A stretch of DNA of 64,000 nt from Fonsecaea monophora (GCF_001642475.1 NW_019173959.1:186001-250000), one strand, 5' to 3'; shown: positions 43,608-54,400, numbered from the stretch's first letter. The notes: generated from the letters alone by a model not told the origin. Numbers and translations: made by a program.

Positions 43608-44736
43608 GGTGATGTGTTGGTTGCGAATCCGTGACTTGCGTGGTCTTGTGGATTGTGGGATTGCGATGTATGAGGAGGGAAATTGTCAACTGTCCGGACT
43701 AGTGAGTCGACAAGAACGGAGTATGCGGATCTGGACTGGATGTTTCTCGACCGACAGTGAATTTCCGAATCGTGTGTGACTGTATTTCTTTGTTGTCGTC
43801 GTTATGGTTGTTTCTTGAGACTGAGTCAACTCTTCACTTGGTGCACGTATGTGTATGTCACTAATGTCTTCAGCGAGTGGCAAGGTAAGGTACTACGCTT
43901 TTATAAATATCTCTACACGAGAAAAGGAGGACCTCAACAGTCCTTTCTTTTTTGGACCAGACCCTGGCTAACGGCCTGAGCCAGAACCTGGGATTTGGGT
44001 GGGCAGTATTTACCTATTTACCTTCACCTTTGTCTGGTTCTTTCTTGTACCAACCTTGGAACACAACACCAACACCAACTCAACTCGGGCGCAGCCTACC
44101 TACCTACCTATCTACTCACAACCAAAACCAACCAACCAACCATGATGATTCAACAGAGAATGTCTGAGAGGAGAAGCAACCAATAACATCGACCGCCAGG
44201 CCCTGCCCTGCCATGTCACTTACCCATTTTTCCCCCTGGTGGTCCCTATTCGTGAGTCAGCGCGAGGGATCGAAGGCTCCAGAGAGAAACCGCCACATTC
44301 TGAGGACGCGGGACGCAACGACGCGGCCAGTGGTTCGCGCAAGGCTATGTGAGTGAGTCGTAGCGGTTGACCAATCACGCGTCGCCACCGCGCATCGCGC
44401 ATACGAAGGTACGAGGTAATACTTGTTATTACCCCCTTCAGCCTCTCAAGCCTTGTCCCAGCAAAAATCTACCAAAGTGGTTTGCAATAGCCCCGTTTCT
44501 TTCACCTCTACCGCCCGTGCAACGTGCCGCTGTAAATCTACAACCTTTGGGAACCGGTGCTGCTACATATGTAGAGTGGCGAATGACTAGAAATGGGAGG
44601 CCACACGATGAGTCAGAAAAAGAGACGGCATATGTCATCACCATAGAGAGTCTCGAGTGTCAGGAGTGCTTGCCACGCATGACGAGTACAGGTATATACA
44701 GTTCCAGTCTCATTGCATATTGATGGAATGACGGAG

Positions 44737-44767
<31 letters not shown>

Positions 44768-44786
44768 CAGAGTCATTGACTTCCGA
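43608..44786. other. intergenic region upstream of kinase-like gene, left flank of transposon
   Basis: No gene is supported. CCTA and AACC repeats occur near 44095-44140. A hexanucleotide repeat ends 15 bp before the transposon and is listed separately. Confidence 0.5.
44734..44772. repeat. hexanucleotide microsatellite GAGCCA, about 6.5 copies
   Basis: Exact tandem GAGCCA units lie directly left of the transposon insertion site at 44787. Read on the minus strand it codes Ser-Gly repeats, but no gene uses it. Confidence 0.9.
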
Positions 44787-44788
44787 TA

Positions 44789-44830
44789 AGTCAGACCATC
44801 CCGTAATGCGCCAACCGTGTAATGCGCCAA
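44789..44830. repeat. left terminal inverted repeat of the transposon
   Basis: About 42 bp pair with the right end. Six differences occur in the first ~40 positions and all are transitions (A/G or C/T). A GTAATGCGCCAAC unit is repeated twice in this end. Confidence 0.88.
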
Positions 44831-45925
44831 CTGCGACAAAATAGATTTTTGTACAATATTTCAATTATCGTCGCCATCGACGTCGTTTATATGCCATTGC
44901 GTACAGAGACTCGCGAATTTAGTCTTCCTTAATGTATCTAACGTCGATTTAGCCTCTTTTACTCTATCTATCTTATTCCATTCCTCCTGTCGTTGAGCTA
45001 CCTGGTCCTGAGCCTTTTTGATTTCCTCGATAGAAGCGAAGGTCTTATTTGAGTCAATCTTGACCTTCGTACGCTTAGTAATAGTCTTCTCTTGAAGAGT
45101 GATCGATAATTAACTTAATTGAAGTGATTGTTGCGTTGATTTCCAAGTAAGTTGATCAATTACTTTTACTACCTTTTAGATGACTAATCGAGTATCTCTT
45201 TGAATAGGTATATCTTGAAGGGCTTCGTACGCTTGAGTCCGAAATTATCGTCCGCTTAAAGGTGTAGCTATACACTCGCTGATAGAGAGTTTTCTCTTCT
45301 TAATTTACGGTGATTATGGTAATATCGTTAATTAATCCGTACATTGTATGACCTACGATGATTAAAGAACTTTCCTTAGGTCGTACGGATATAATCCAGT
45401 TCCTTTCCAGCCAGTTTCGATATATCGAGGTATAAGAACCTGTTCTCTTACTTTTGTATAGTATTCAATGAATTAACGGCGTTGTACGGGTTACGTTTCG
45501 TTGTATCTTGATAAATTAGCGATCTCTTTTCTATATAGTCGCTTTAAAACTGAAAAGACGCTAACATTAAGAGGTTGAAGGATATGCGATGAATGTGAAG
45601 GTATATAGACTAACTGAACATCATTAATAAAGCATTCGTACATAAAATCGATCGAAATATGACTGCTGGCGTTGTCGTAAAGAAGAAGTCTGTCAGAGCT
45701 GCTTCCTGTATCAACCTAACGGGGTTAGGCTTCTTCAGTCACAGTCCTTGTATTGCATGAGCTGGGCCGAGGATACGCAAGGTATGAATAGTCGATGACT
45801 TCAGAACAGTATGGTGAAGTAGATGTCATGAGTTGGCTACGAGAGAGTGTAACTATGGAAGGGTAATGAGCGTAGCTATATACTTGTGAGGTGTGTCCCG
45901 AATAGGCAACTGGGAATGGTATGTT

Positions 45926-45957
45926 GATATGTTGATATGGGAGCATACCAACATATC
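45926..45957. repeat. inverted repeat (14-bp arms, 4-bp loop)
   Basis: Arms 45926-45939 and 45944-45957 pair at 13 of 14 positions, centred on GATATGTTG. It could form a hairpin inside the nested insert. Confidence 0.85.
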
Positions 45958-45985
45958 GCCATATCGAAAGTTTCCTCTTTTGGTA

Positions 45986-46004
45986 GTCACGTGCGGCACG
46001 TGAC
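45986..46004. repeat. palindrome GTCACGTGC-G-GCACGTGAC
   Basis: Nine-base arms match perfectly around one base. Each arm contains CACGTG. It lies inside the nested insert. Confidence 0.95.
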
Positions 46005-46992
46005 CTTAGCCTTGTCCTTGCCAGGCTGCCGCCCCTCGGCAGACCTGCTCCTGAGCGCCCCGCGCCCTGGGTCGTATGAAGGCCGTTTCTAACAAAGTCG
46101 TACGGTATCATTCGTCTAAGTCTGTGGAAGGAAGATCTCTCGTAACTAACTGAGTCCGACTTGATTTAAAGTAAATGCGTTCTCTATACACCGAAAGTGC
46201 TAATTCGAAGGAGTATTGAGTGGAAACTAAGTAGACTGAAGATCTTTTCCTTTAAAAAGGATTAATGGATCAATCGTACGACCATCCGTAGAACAGGCTT
46301 CGATAATAGTAACCCAATCGCGATTTTCTAGACTTTTGATATATGAACGCTTTGTAGTACTTCGTCCGATCACTCGTTGATTCGTATAGACTCCCATTCT
46401 AAGACTATGTTCGTCAAAATTCTAGAGATTTATCGTACGAATAGAATATCGAGTAACGACCGCCAAAAAGTAATCAAAAAAGGCTTAAAGGGCTTTAGGG
46501 GAAGTATTCTCGGCACGGAGATATTCAATCTTCCTCCCTACCTTTAATCGTACGTTAGGATGACGATTTAAGAAGCGATTAATCTAATTAACACTAATTA
46601 AAGAGTCTCCTCCTGAGGACTGAGAAATAAGCCCTGCGAACTCGCGAACTTGAGCGAAAGAGGGAGGAGCGCCGGCGATATCTAGGTCGATAATCCATCG
46701 TATAAGAAGGTTCTCTTGTACGGGGGATAGTGTTTATTGCTCTTCTCTTGCTTCTTTTCGTGTACGCCCTCCTTTTAATCGTCGTCCGAGAGTGTCTCGA
46801 CTGACACCGTACGCAGTCGCCGTTGCGCGAATTGAGGGATAGTCGCCACGTTGATACGCGTCTAACGCGTCTTGAAGGATTCGCTCGTTCTCGGAGGCCA
46901 TGATTCTATAACTAGAGAAGAAAAGGAGAGTAATTGGGTACGTACGAATGAATGGAATGAAAGGTAGTGGGTAATGGATGGCGCGTTCCACG

Positions 46993-47034
46993 GTGACGCG
47001 TTACACGGTTGGCGCATTACAAGGTGGTCCGACT
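46993..47034. repeat. right terminal inverted repeat of the transposon
   Basis: Reverse complement of the left end apart from transitions and a small gap near the inner limit. The outer tip reads GACT followed by the TA duplication. Confidence 0.88.
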
Positions 47035-47108
47035 TAGGGGGTATCCCCTTCCGAGCACAAAGAGTGGTCACTGGTACCCCCCATCGACGTTGATCACCTA
47101 TCATACAA

Positions 47109-47953
47109 TTAGCAACACCATTGCCCGACGTTGTTCAGGATGCGACCCACGTTGCCTGTGACATAACCTGCCTCCTCACTGAACAAGAACATGATCACCT
47201 TGGACACTTCCTCTGGCTGCGCAATCCGCTTGAGCGCGGTCTTCGAGAGCAGGAAGTCATACACCTCCTTCTCACTTCCCAGCGAATCGACCAAAGGAGT
47301 ATCGACCACTCCACTACATCCTCCCTTGACATTAATAATCTCGAATAGGAGGACCTCGTCGGGCTTCGGACGGACGCAACTTACGGCGCAACAGCATTCA
47401 CCCTGATCCCCCTCGCTCCTCCCTCCTGGGCAGCGCTCTTCGACAGCCCAATGACCCCCCACTTGCTGGCAGCATAACACGAGTTATACGCGACGCCCAT
47501 CTGGCCCGCAATGCTCGCAGCATTGACGATCGATCCTCCCTCCTTGATATGGTTAAACTGCGCCCTCAAGCAGTTCTTTACCCCGTTCAAGTTCGTCGTC
47601 AACATGTTATCCCAGTACGCATCGTCCATGATATCGAGCGCGTTGTCTTTGCCATGAAACCCCTGATTACCGACGTAGCCAGCCATGTTGGCCGCTCCGT
47701 GCAGGCCACCGAACCGGTCGACGACGGCCTTGACAGCCTCGTCCACGGCGTAGCGGTCTTGCACATTGCAGGCCAGCGAGATGGCCTCGCCTCCGAGCTT
47801 CTCAATTTCAGAGAGCACGTCGTCGGGTTTGCGGAGATCGAGGAGACCGACGTTCGCTCCTTGTTTGGCGAGAGCGAGGCATGTCGTCCGTCCCATGCCG
47901 CTGGCCGCGCCGGTCACGATGAAAGTCTTGCCTTTCAGGTCACTGTACGACAT
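47109..47953 (-). CDS. short-chain dehydrogenase/reductase (SDR), classical type
   Basis: Two exons (47385..47953, 47109..47313) give 257 residues. NAD(P) motif TGAASGMG, the NMAG tetrad region, AASIAGQMG with the catalytic Ser, and YAASK are intact. The intron follows RVNAVAP and, with the acceptor at 47314, continues GVVDTPLVDSLG, as expected. The frame is open further upstream only from a GTG, so the ATG at 47953 (MSYSDLKGK) was chosen. The end is odd: after YVTGNV the usual W-V-DGG is replaced by GRILNNVGQWCC. It is divergent from a P450 gene and lies 72 bp from the transposon. It probably acts on the same substrate path as that P450. Confidence 0.9.
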
Positions 47954-48568
47954 CTTGAAGATAGAATTGACACTTGACAGAGTATTGCTCACGGTAGAAG
48001 CTGTAACGCCAGACTCGCCCTTAAAACCTACCCAGCATGCCTATAAGCTGGCCCTCGACAGAGCCACGAGCTCAGCTCGCACTTCCTACCCACTATAGCC
48101 TTCTCCGCGTGTCGCGCACCACCGGATACATGGAAGCAAGCACCGGAAGAATACCCGCTTCTAGATTTTTATTCAGAATCCGCGAGATTGACAATCTCCG
48201 CAGGAAGCGTGAATCAGCCTCAGGACGGGACGGCTTGAGAACAACGTCCAAGGGCCGAAGAGCGGAGGTCCGGCATCTTCGTGAGTGTTCAGCCGTTGTT
48301 GTCCTCTCGTTCCGTCCGTCTTTGCCGCCCCCGTGCCGGCCCCCTTTTCCAGGACGACCCCAGGGACATGATACCTAACCACCACGCCTGCGAAAGGCTC
48401 AAGACATGTGTGTTCTATGCCACTCACTACCTATAATTTCACCCCTTCAATCTGAGAAAATCCCAAAGTCCCCCCGTATTTGTTTTTACACGAGGTTCGT
48501 TCCCTCCTGATCTCCCATCTGGAGCAAACCCTGGTAATTGGTGGAGCCCGGAGACTACACTTCTAGTC
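47954..48568. other. divergent promoter between SDR and P450
   Basis: Both flanking genes point outward, so their promoters share these 615 bp. A CGG-N4-CCG site is listed separately. No gene is supported. Confidence 0.55.
48263..48272. promoter_or_regulatory. candidate zinc-cluster site CGG-N4-CCG
   Basis: Inverted CGG triplets lie four bases apart, midway between the SDR and P450 starts. A Zn2Cys6 gene lies just beyond the P450. Such a short motif occurs by chance often, so support is weak. Confidence 0.25.
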
Positions 48569-50300
48569 ATGGCACTTTTCTATGATATTCTCGCCCTTCT
48601 GCAGAAATACTGGATCCCCTGCATCTTCGTTGGAATATTCATCAGGTTACTCCGCAATCGCTACAAGCCCGGTGTACGCGGCATTCCAGGCCCGTTTCTG
48701 GCGTCTATTTCGGATCTCTGGCTGTTCATCCACTGTGTGCAAAGGAAGTCCCAGAAAGACTATGAGCTCCATCGCCAATACGACACCCCTCTCCTTCGTC
48801 TGGCACCGAACACCATCTCTGTCGGAGACGCCGAGGCCGTCCGCATCATCTATGGGTGGAAACCCGTGTTCAAGAAGGTAAGGAACGCTCCCTCCCAGGG
48901 TCGTATACCCCGGACAAATACGCTGACATGATACGGGCCAGAGCCATCTGTACATCTCGCAACACCAGACGAGCCAAGCGGGCGAAGTGATTCACAACCT
49001 CTCCTCCGTCATGGACGAGGAGAAGCACGCCCACATCCGCCGTCCTGTGGCTCATGCGTATGCCATGAGTACTGTGGTGGAGTATGAGCCCCTCATCGAT
49101 TCCACGTTTCGAGCGTTCGTGAAGCAGATAAATGAGCGGTTTGTGGACCCTAGAAGAGAATGTGACCTTTCACGATGGTTGCAGATGTATGCCTTTGATG
49201 TCATGTAGGTATCCCCACAACTACGACAATCCGCTCTCTTCTCGTCAGGTTGGTTGACCACCTCGCAGCGGCGAAATCACGTTCAGCAAACGTCTCGGTT
49301 TCATCGACTCGGGTGAAGATATTGATCGCATGATGTATCACACCGGGCGAGCGATGGATTACATCGGCATGGTAGGTGCTCCTATTAGGACTCCCCTCCG
49401 ATTCTTGAACAGCTTCCCTGAGAGCATCCCCAGGTCGGCCAGATCCCCACGGTCGACGAGTGGCTTCGAATCAAAGGCTTTGGGAACATCCTCCGTAAAA
49501 TCAGACCCGCAGGCAATGTGGTCATGTGGACCATGAAGCAGATCCACGCACACACTGTCCACGATGGCGTCAAGAGCCCGGACTTCCTGACCCGCTTCAT
49601 CAAAGCACGCGAGAAGTACCCCGATATCATGACCGACGGGCAACTGGCCGAGTACGCAAACACAAATGTCAGTGCTGGCTCGGACACCACAGCCATTGTG
49701 CTGCGTGAGCTAGTGTATCGGCTTCTTACGCATGAGGGCAGTTATCGCCAGTTCATGGAGGAGTTGAAAGCTGTCTTGAAGGCCAGGCCACTGGATGAAA
49801 CCTATGATAAGCCGATCACCTGGACGGAAGGTAACAGTATGGTGTACTTCCAGGCTCTGATCAAAGAGTGTCTTCGGATCCACCCTGCTCTCGGGCAACT
49901 GATTCCTCGTGTCGTGCCCGAAGGCGGTGTCGAACTATGTGGGAAGTTCATACCGGCAGGGACCGTGGTCGGGTGCAACGCCTGGACGGTGCATCGGGAC
50001 AAGAAGTTCTACGGCGAGGATGCGGATGAGTTCAGGCCCGAACGCTGGCTGGATCCGGACAAGGAGAGAGTGCGATATATGGAGAATTTGAGCTTTGCTT
50101 TCGGTGGAGGGCCGCGAGTTTGCATTGGGAAGAACATTGCCATGTTGGAGATCACGAAGTTCATCCCGGAGTTCTTTCGGAGGTTTGAGGTCCACCTCGT
50201 GGACCCGAACCGCTACAGACTGCGCCCGGGCTGGCTCGTCGTGCAAGAAGGATTGGATGTCGGTTTGCAGAGGCGGGATCCTAAGTCGTTAATTGACTGA
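48569..50300 (+). CDS. cytochrome P450, pisatin-demethylase-like
   Basis: Four exons (48569..48877, 48942..49204, 49269..49371, 49434..50300) give 513 residues. An N-terminal hydrophobic anchor (IPCIFVGIFIRLL) is followed by GIPGPFLASISDLW and LLRLAPNTISVGD, both usual for CYP57-type fungal P450s. The I-helix is canonical (SAGSDTTA), the ExxR is ECLR, the PERF-like segment is FRPERW, and the heme loop is FGGGPRVCIGKN with the Cys near residue 455. All three introns are 57-65 nt. It shares a promoter with the SDR and ends 331 bp from a convergent zinc-cluster regulator, forming a three-gene candidate cluster. Members of this group oxidise plant defence compounds or polyketide/terpenoid intermediates; the substrate here is unknown. 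Confidence 0.92.
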
Positions 50301-50631
50301 AAAACATTGAGCTTGATTCCTGTCCATCACAGTCCTGCTGGCATTGTCGAGATCACGTTTCCTTTCGCGTCTATTCCCTCCCTCTTTCAGTGCTAGCGAA
50401 TCATGCTGCATCTGAGGTAGAGATGAACAGGAGAAGGTTGCAACATAAATCACTCCAGGAATCAGCGATACAGGGACTCGATGTGTAGCCCCGGTATTAT
50501 CAGCAAGACTTTGACTCAAAGGGCAGAGACTAGATAGAACCAGATTAGATCAGTGCACATCCTAGCGAATCAATTTCGGGCGCTCCAAAAGGGGTACCGA
50601 GGTTATCGTTGCTGGACATACCAATACTGCC
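50301..50631. other. short intergenic region between convergent genes
   Basis: The P450 and the regulator end here tail to tail. I see nothing else in these 331 bp. Confidence 0.5.
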
Positions 50632-53306
50632 TCAAGTACATAGATAGTTCATTTCCAGCTCCGTTAGTCTGTCAACGTCGGCCTTTTCGAAATCAGGGAA
50701 CACCGACTGAGTTTGGAAGGAATCAAGGTTCAGCAGACTCTCCATGCCTCCGAGCGTGGGATATGTTGCTGCTGCTGCTGTTGTTGTTGTTGTTGCATGA
50801 TATTGTTGAAGGGCCTGGCGGAGCCCGTATTCATTGACGGCGAGGGTTGTATCAGTGACATCCTCGCTCCCTGAGGAGCCAGAGGCCAAAGAGTTGGTGG
50901 GAAAAACTTCACGAGACAGTCTCCGGGCCTCGCCTTGTCGCTGCGAGGATTGCTGATCGGGCATTTTCCCATCCGTGTCACCACTGGCGGCGGCGGCGGC
51001 GGCGGCGAGAGGAGCAAGCTCCGAGTACCCGCAGCCTTCGAGAAAGGAGGCAATGACCCTATGTACGCGTCCGGCTATGTGGAAGGAGGGCGTTGAATCG
51101 TTGAGCGCCTGCAGGCACACCGCCAGCCATTTTTTCTTCTCGGTGCCTTCCTCCCCTTTCTCGTTCGTGTCGGTCGAGATTTGGGAGATGAGCGTCGTGG
51201 CCGCAATAAAGATCATGTGCAGCATCGACGAGTAGATCTTCTCGACGCCATAGTGTTCCCTGTATGCCAAGAGCAGCTTCGAGAATCGAATCGCGTTTTC
51301 ATTGCATACCTGTCTGGAGAGCGCCGGAGTGTGACCTCCCAAAGACTTTCCCCCGTGGTGCCCAACGGTGCCTGATGAGGGGGCCGTGTAGGCCGCAAAC
51401 GGCCGGTGAAGCATGATGATTGTGGTGTAGAACTGCATGTGGAGAGCGTATACGCCTGGAGGAGGAGGAGGATGTCCTGATTCTGGTTTCCTCCGAATCC
51501 AGATCGGTAGAGCTTCCAACCACTGGAGCAGTCGTTGGCTCATGCTGGAGAGGCGGGCAATGGTGCTCTGGTGTCGCAACAAAATCGAAGATGACGGGTA
51601 GTTGACCATGTCGATGACATCGCTTAGGATCATGCAAAGATCACACCATGCAACTCGGGTCTGAAGCTGAGGGTCATCGCTACTACTTGATGGCCGCGGC
51701 ACCGTTGCATCGGCCAGCTTCACGGTACTTGGACGCCCTAGGTAAATGCTGTAGAACCTGAAATGAAGCATTAGATAGCCGGTTTCAGCCCCCATCGACA
51801 GTCCAGTTTACACGTACTTATCATATACATAGCAGCCCCAAAACACGTCGTGACGGACTTGCAAGTCACGTTCTGAGATGTACCCGAGTGCGAGCAAGTC
51901 GGTGCCGTCGCGGTTCAGACCGAGGTCATACAGCATTCGAAAAGCAATGCCTGGAAGTAAGACGTTTAGACATCCCGACCCGTGTCCAGCGCTGGAGCTC
52001 TCACCTACCCGCGTAAAGTAGACATGCCTGAAGTCAGGGTTAGATGAGGTCTTCAATGGATCTGACGGCTTTCACACGCACCTTATCATGGCCTAAGCCC
52101 GAACCACGATAATCAGCAAAGATGCACAAAGCTTGAATTGTAGATATCGTTGGGTTTTCCATCTCAAGGACGAGCTCCTCTCTCACTCTCTTCAGGTAGA
52201 CTCGATCTAAATTACGGATTGAGGGATCGCTGCTAAGTCGCAAGGCGTTCAGAAGAACAGAGTAGAGGAGAAGTTTTGAGAAATACTGCGTCTTCACCCC
52301 GGCAGCGTAGACAGACATGAATGGTTCTTTCAGCAGCACCTGTAGCAGGGGATCGGGGTACATGAAATAGAGATCCAGGAGATGTTTCTGCACGTCCTTG
52401 GAATCGGCCAGCTCCTCAAGAGCTTGTGTTGCCGATTCAAGCGGTTCGGGCGACGAGGGTGGGAGAATAGAGGTGATGTTCAGATTCATGATTTGTCCAG
52501 GCTCATCCCCATCAAGCTGACCCATCGCCGCATACAGCTGGCTGATCATGTAGTTCCTCGCCTCAATGGACTTCGGTGGCGCGCCACTGCGAGTGCCTTG
52601 ATCGTTGGTGGACTGTACGGGGTCCAGGTCGAAAATGTCAAACTGCCAATCCATCATCTGATAGTTCGAGATGCCTGCGAATGGGTCTTGCTCTCTGATC
52701 ACGTTCGAGCAGCCACGCAAGACATTGTCGGCGTCAGACGGGGCAGGTATAGCTTGTGTAGGTCCGTCGCCGAGCGAGACTCTGACGTCCTCAAACGTCG
52801 CATGAGTGGGCTGCGGTCCAGATCCGGAAGAGCTGCCATCGTCGTCTTCCCTTGTGGGAGAAGGATTGCCCTGGCTCCCCTGCAATGCCGCAAGGCGATC
52901 TTGGAGGCGCTTTATGTAGGCTTTTGATGTTGAGCTGTGCCTGCGTCAATTCACGACCATATGGTGAGAGAACATGTGCTCCTTACTTCATCTTGCGTCG
53001 ATCGTCCATGCGAAATATGCAAGGTCGATTGAGGTGCTTACACTGCAGGCACGGCTCGCCTTTCTTATTGGGATCCCCATCGCACTAGGCGGAGAATAAG
53101 CAGAGAGGATGGACTGGACGTTGTGGACTTACCTTGATTTTCCTCTTTCGACATGCCACACAGGCTATGGACGCCCGCCGTGGGGAGCGTTTCTTCTGTT
53201 TCTTCTGTCTAGTAGATGAGCGCCGAGGATCTGACTCTCCATGGGCTTGGGAAGCTGGTTTTGCCGGCGATCCAACAAGTGGCGACAGTGATCGTTCAGT
53301 AGACAT
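50632..53306 (-). CDS. Zn2Cys6 transcription factor with fungal_trans domain
   Basis: Six exons (53133..53306, 52987..53084, 52082..52940, 52009..52027, 51818..51950, 50632..51757) give 802 residues. The zinc cluster uses Cys49, 52, 59, 70, 73 and 80 (CVACRKRKIK, then CDGDP); the first intron falls exactly between Lys58 and Cys59. A coiled coil follows (KAYIKRLQDRLAALQ). The fungal_trans domain covers about residues 225-560, with AFRMLYDLGLNRDG and VFWGCYVYDKFYSIYLGRP joined across three introns, which confirms a 19-nt exon. The C-terminal part has an Ala run, a Thr/Ala run coded by a trinucleotide repeat and an acidic end. It probably regulates the neighbouring P450 and SDR, which is inference from position. 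Confidence 0.92.
50765..50796. repeat. trinucleotide repeat (CTG then TTG) inside the regulator
   Basis: On the coding strand it reads ACA/GCA units giving five Thr then four Ala. A second triplet run (GGC, near 50989-51008) codes an Ala tract in the same exon. Both may vary in length between strains. Confidence 0.85.
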
Positions 53307-54378
53307 GTGCGATGGCGACTCTATCTGGATATCAAGCGCAAAGACAAGTTAGTCTGACTGCACCGAGGAGAGCGGAGGAGAATGCAGCAAGTACGAGGTA
53401 CACAGCAACAGTTGAAAACCAGGCGACGAGGCTTCGGGGTCTGGGGGTCCACGGTCCTCCTTCCCTTCCCCTCCCCACAACCCCGCATCGTCCTCGTGCT
53501 TTACCTGGCACGGCGTGGCTCAAGGTACAGCCCCAACCCCCCCCGACTAAAGAGCAAGTCAAAGTTGTATTTCCTACGAGGGGAAAGCTCGAGACAGAGT
53601 GAAACGCAGCTACGCAACTAGTTCGCTGTTGGATTGGATTGTCCGTCACGGGCCGATTCACACCGACACTGCTGTCCCTCTCCCTTCAATTGCGCGGGCA
53701 GGGTTTTGGGACTGAGGCCGCCGGAAATCGTGCTTCACTTCTTCGGATATCTCTACAGCTGCTTTTCCGCTGACTCATCACGGGCAGGGATAATGGGCCC
53801 CAATGAGCTCTCGGCTGACGGGTCGCCCGTACTCTGCTGGGCCTCCTCGATGCTCCGTCACGTGCCCGAGTAAAGCGGCCTCGCTCCCTTTCCTGAACAA
53901 AAATGGCAATGGACGAAACTCGGTTCGGGGCATATACTCGGTATAATATATGGTGTTCCATCAAGAAGGATAGTATTTGAACTTCACGATGTCTGGTCTG
54001 TCCATGGTATCTGTCCAGAGGATGTGTGCATGACGTCTGGACATCCGGGTACTTTCTTCCTCTCGAGTCTGACTTGGTCGCGCAATATCTGCTCGAGGCA
54101 GAGACAGAGATAGAGACAGAAGCATGCCAATTTCTATTTTGGAGGCCTTGCTTCATAAATCTTCCCCTGCTCCCTTTTCACTCTCCGTCGATGCGTGCGT
54201 GTTGCTTTATTGTTATTCAGTTTGGTGGTCTGTGGTGGTCTGTGGTGTGGCATGTAGCGTAGAAAGGGGGAGGGCCTGAATGTAGGTAAACAGTCAATCA
54301 GTCAGTCCACTCGTTGCTTGCTGCTTGCTGCCTACTGGGTACCTGGGTCATATCATTCATATAACAACCCTCCGTGCA

Positions 54379-54400
54379 CCCCAACCCCAACCCTAACCCC
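54379..54400. repeat. short telomere-like C-rich repeat
   Basis: CCCCAA, CCCCAA and CCCTAA units stand in a row. CCCTAA is the usual fungal telomere unit, but only one exact copy is present, so this is an imperfect interstitial repeat. Confidence 0.6.

Larger units (their letters stand above)
45721..46088. mobile_element. 368-bp palindrome-rich sequence inserted in the transposase
   Basis: It interrupts the dead transposase and is flanked by CTAAC on both sides (45716-45720 and 46089-46093). Removing it with one CTAAC joins the two transposase parts in frame, which fixes its borders. Its GC content is visibly higher than that of the host element and it shows no stop-rich pattern. It carries two inverted repeats, listed separately, and no recognisable coding domain. 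Clear terminal inverted repeats are not seen. A non-autonomous element or a captured fragment are both possible. Confidence 0.7.
44861..46901 (-). pseudogene. inactivated pogo/Fot1 transposase
   Basis: Reading begins at the ATG at 46901 (MASENERILQ) and ends at a TGA at 44861-44863. Without the insert plus one duplication (373 bp) the frame is 556 codons, about the usual length of Fot1-type transposases. The psq-type HTH is visible (DYPSIRATATAYGVSRDTLGRR). The first acidic residue lies in NFDEHSL, the second in LLLYDNASSH. The third position, exactly 35 residues later in LQPLN, is Asn instead of Asp. I count about twenty internal stops, all TAA or TAG, and no frameshift other than the insert. 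This fits C-to-T change in CpA context on both strands, as in repeat-induced point mutation. The C-terminal ~60 residues are intact and Lys/Glu-rich. Confidence 0.85.
44789..47034 (-). mobile_element. Fot1/pogo-type Tc1-mariner DNA transposon, degenerate
   Basis: The element is 2,246 bp including a later 368-bp insert. It is bounded by terminal inverted repeats starting AGTC and by a TA duplication (44787-44788 and 47035-47036), the target preference of Tc1-mariner elements. TIRs beginning AGTC are typical of Fot1 relatives. Inside, on the minus strand, is one dead transposase with a psq-type HTH at its N-terminus and a DD35D-spaced core. The element body is distinctly AT-rich compared with its flanks. 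It ends 72 bp after the stop codon of the neighbouring SDR gene. Confidence 0.9.

Noticed and set aside
44613..44864. Open frame coding Ser-Gly repeats
   Set aside because: It is the translation of the GAGCCA microsatellite and the transposon tip; no start context or family.
45725..46111. 128-codon open frame on the minus strand
   Set aside because: It runs through the nested insert and over its border into the transposase in a different frame; no family features.
46734..46901. Short open frame with an HTH, as a stand-alone DNA-binding protein
   Set aside because: It is the first 55 codons of the transposase, cut by a TAA from a CAA codon; the same frame continues for hundreds of codons beyond.
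44861..46901. Stops in the transposase as sequencing errors
   Set aside because: They are all of one chemical type, numerous and accompanied by AT bias and transitions in the inverted repeats, which random error would not give.
47236..47480. Separate open frame at the 3' part of the SDR
   Set aside because: Its upstream half is intron sequence read through; the conserved part joins the SDR at 47313.
54379..54400. True telomere or chromosome end
   Set aside because: Only one exact CCCTAA unit, and normal genes continue on both sides.
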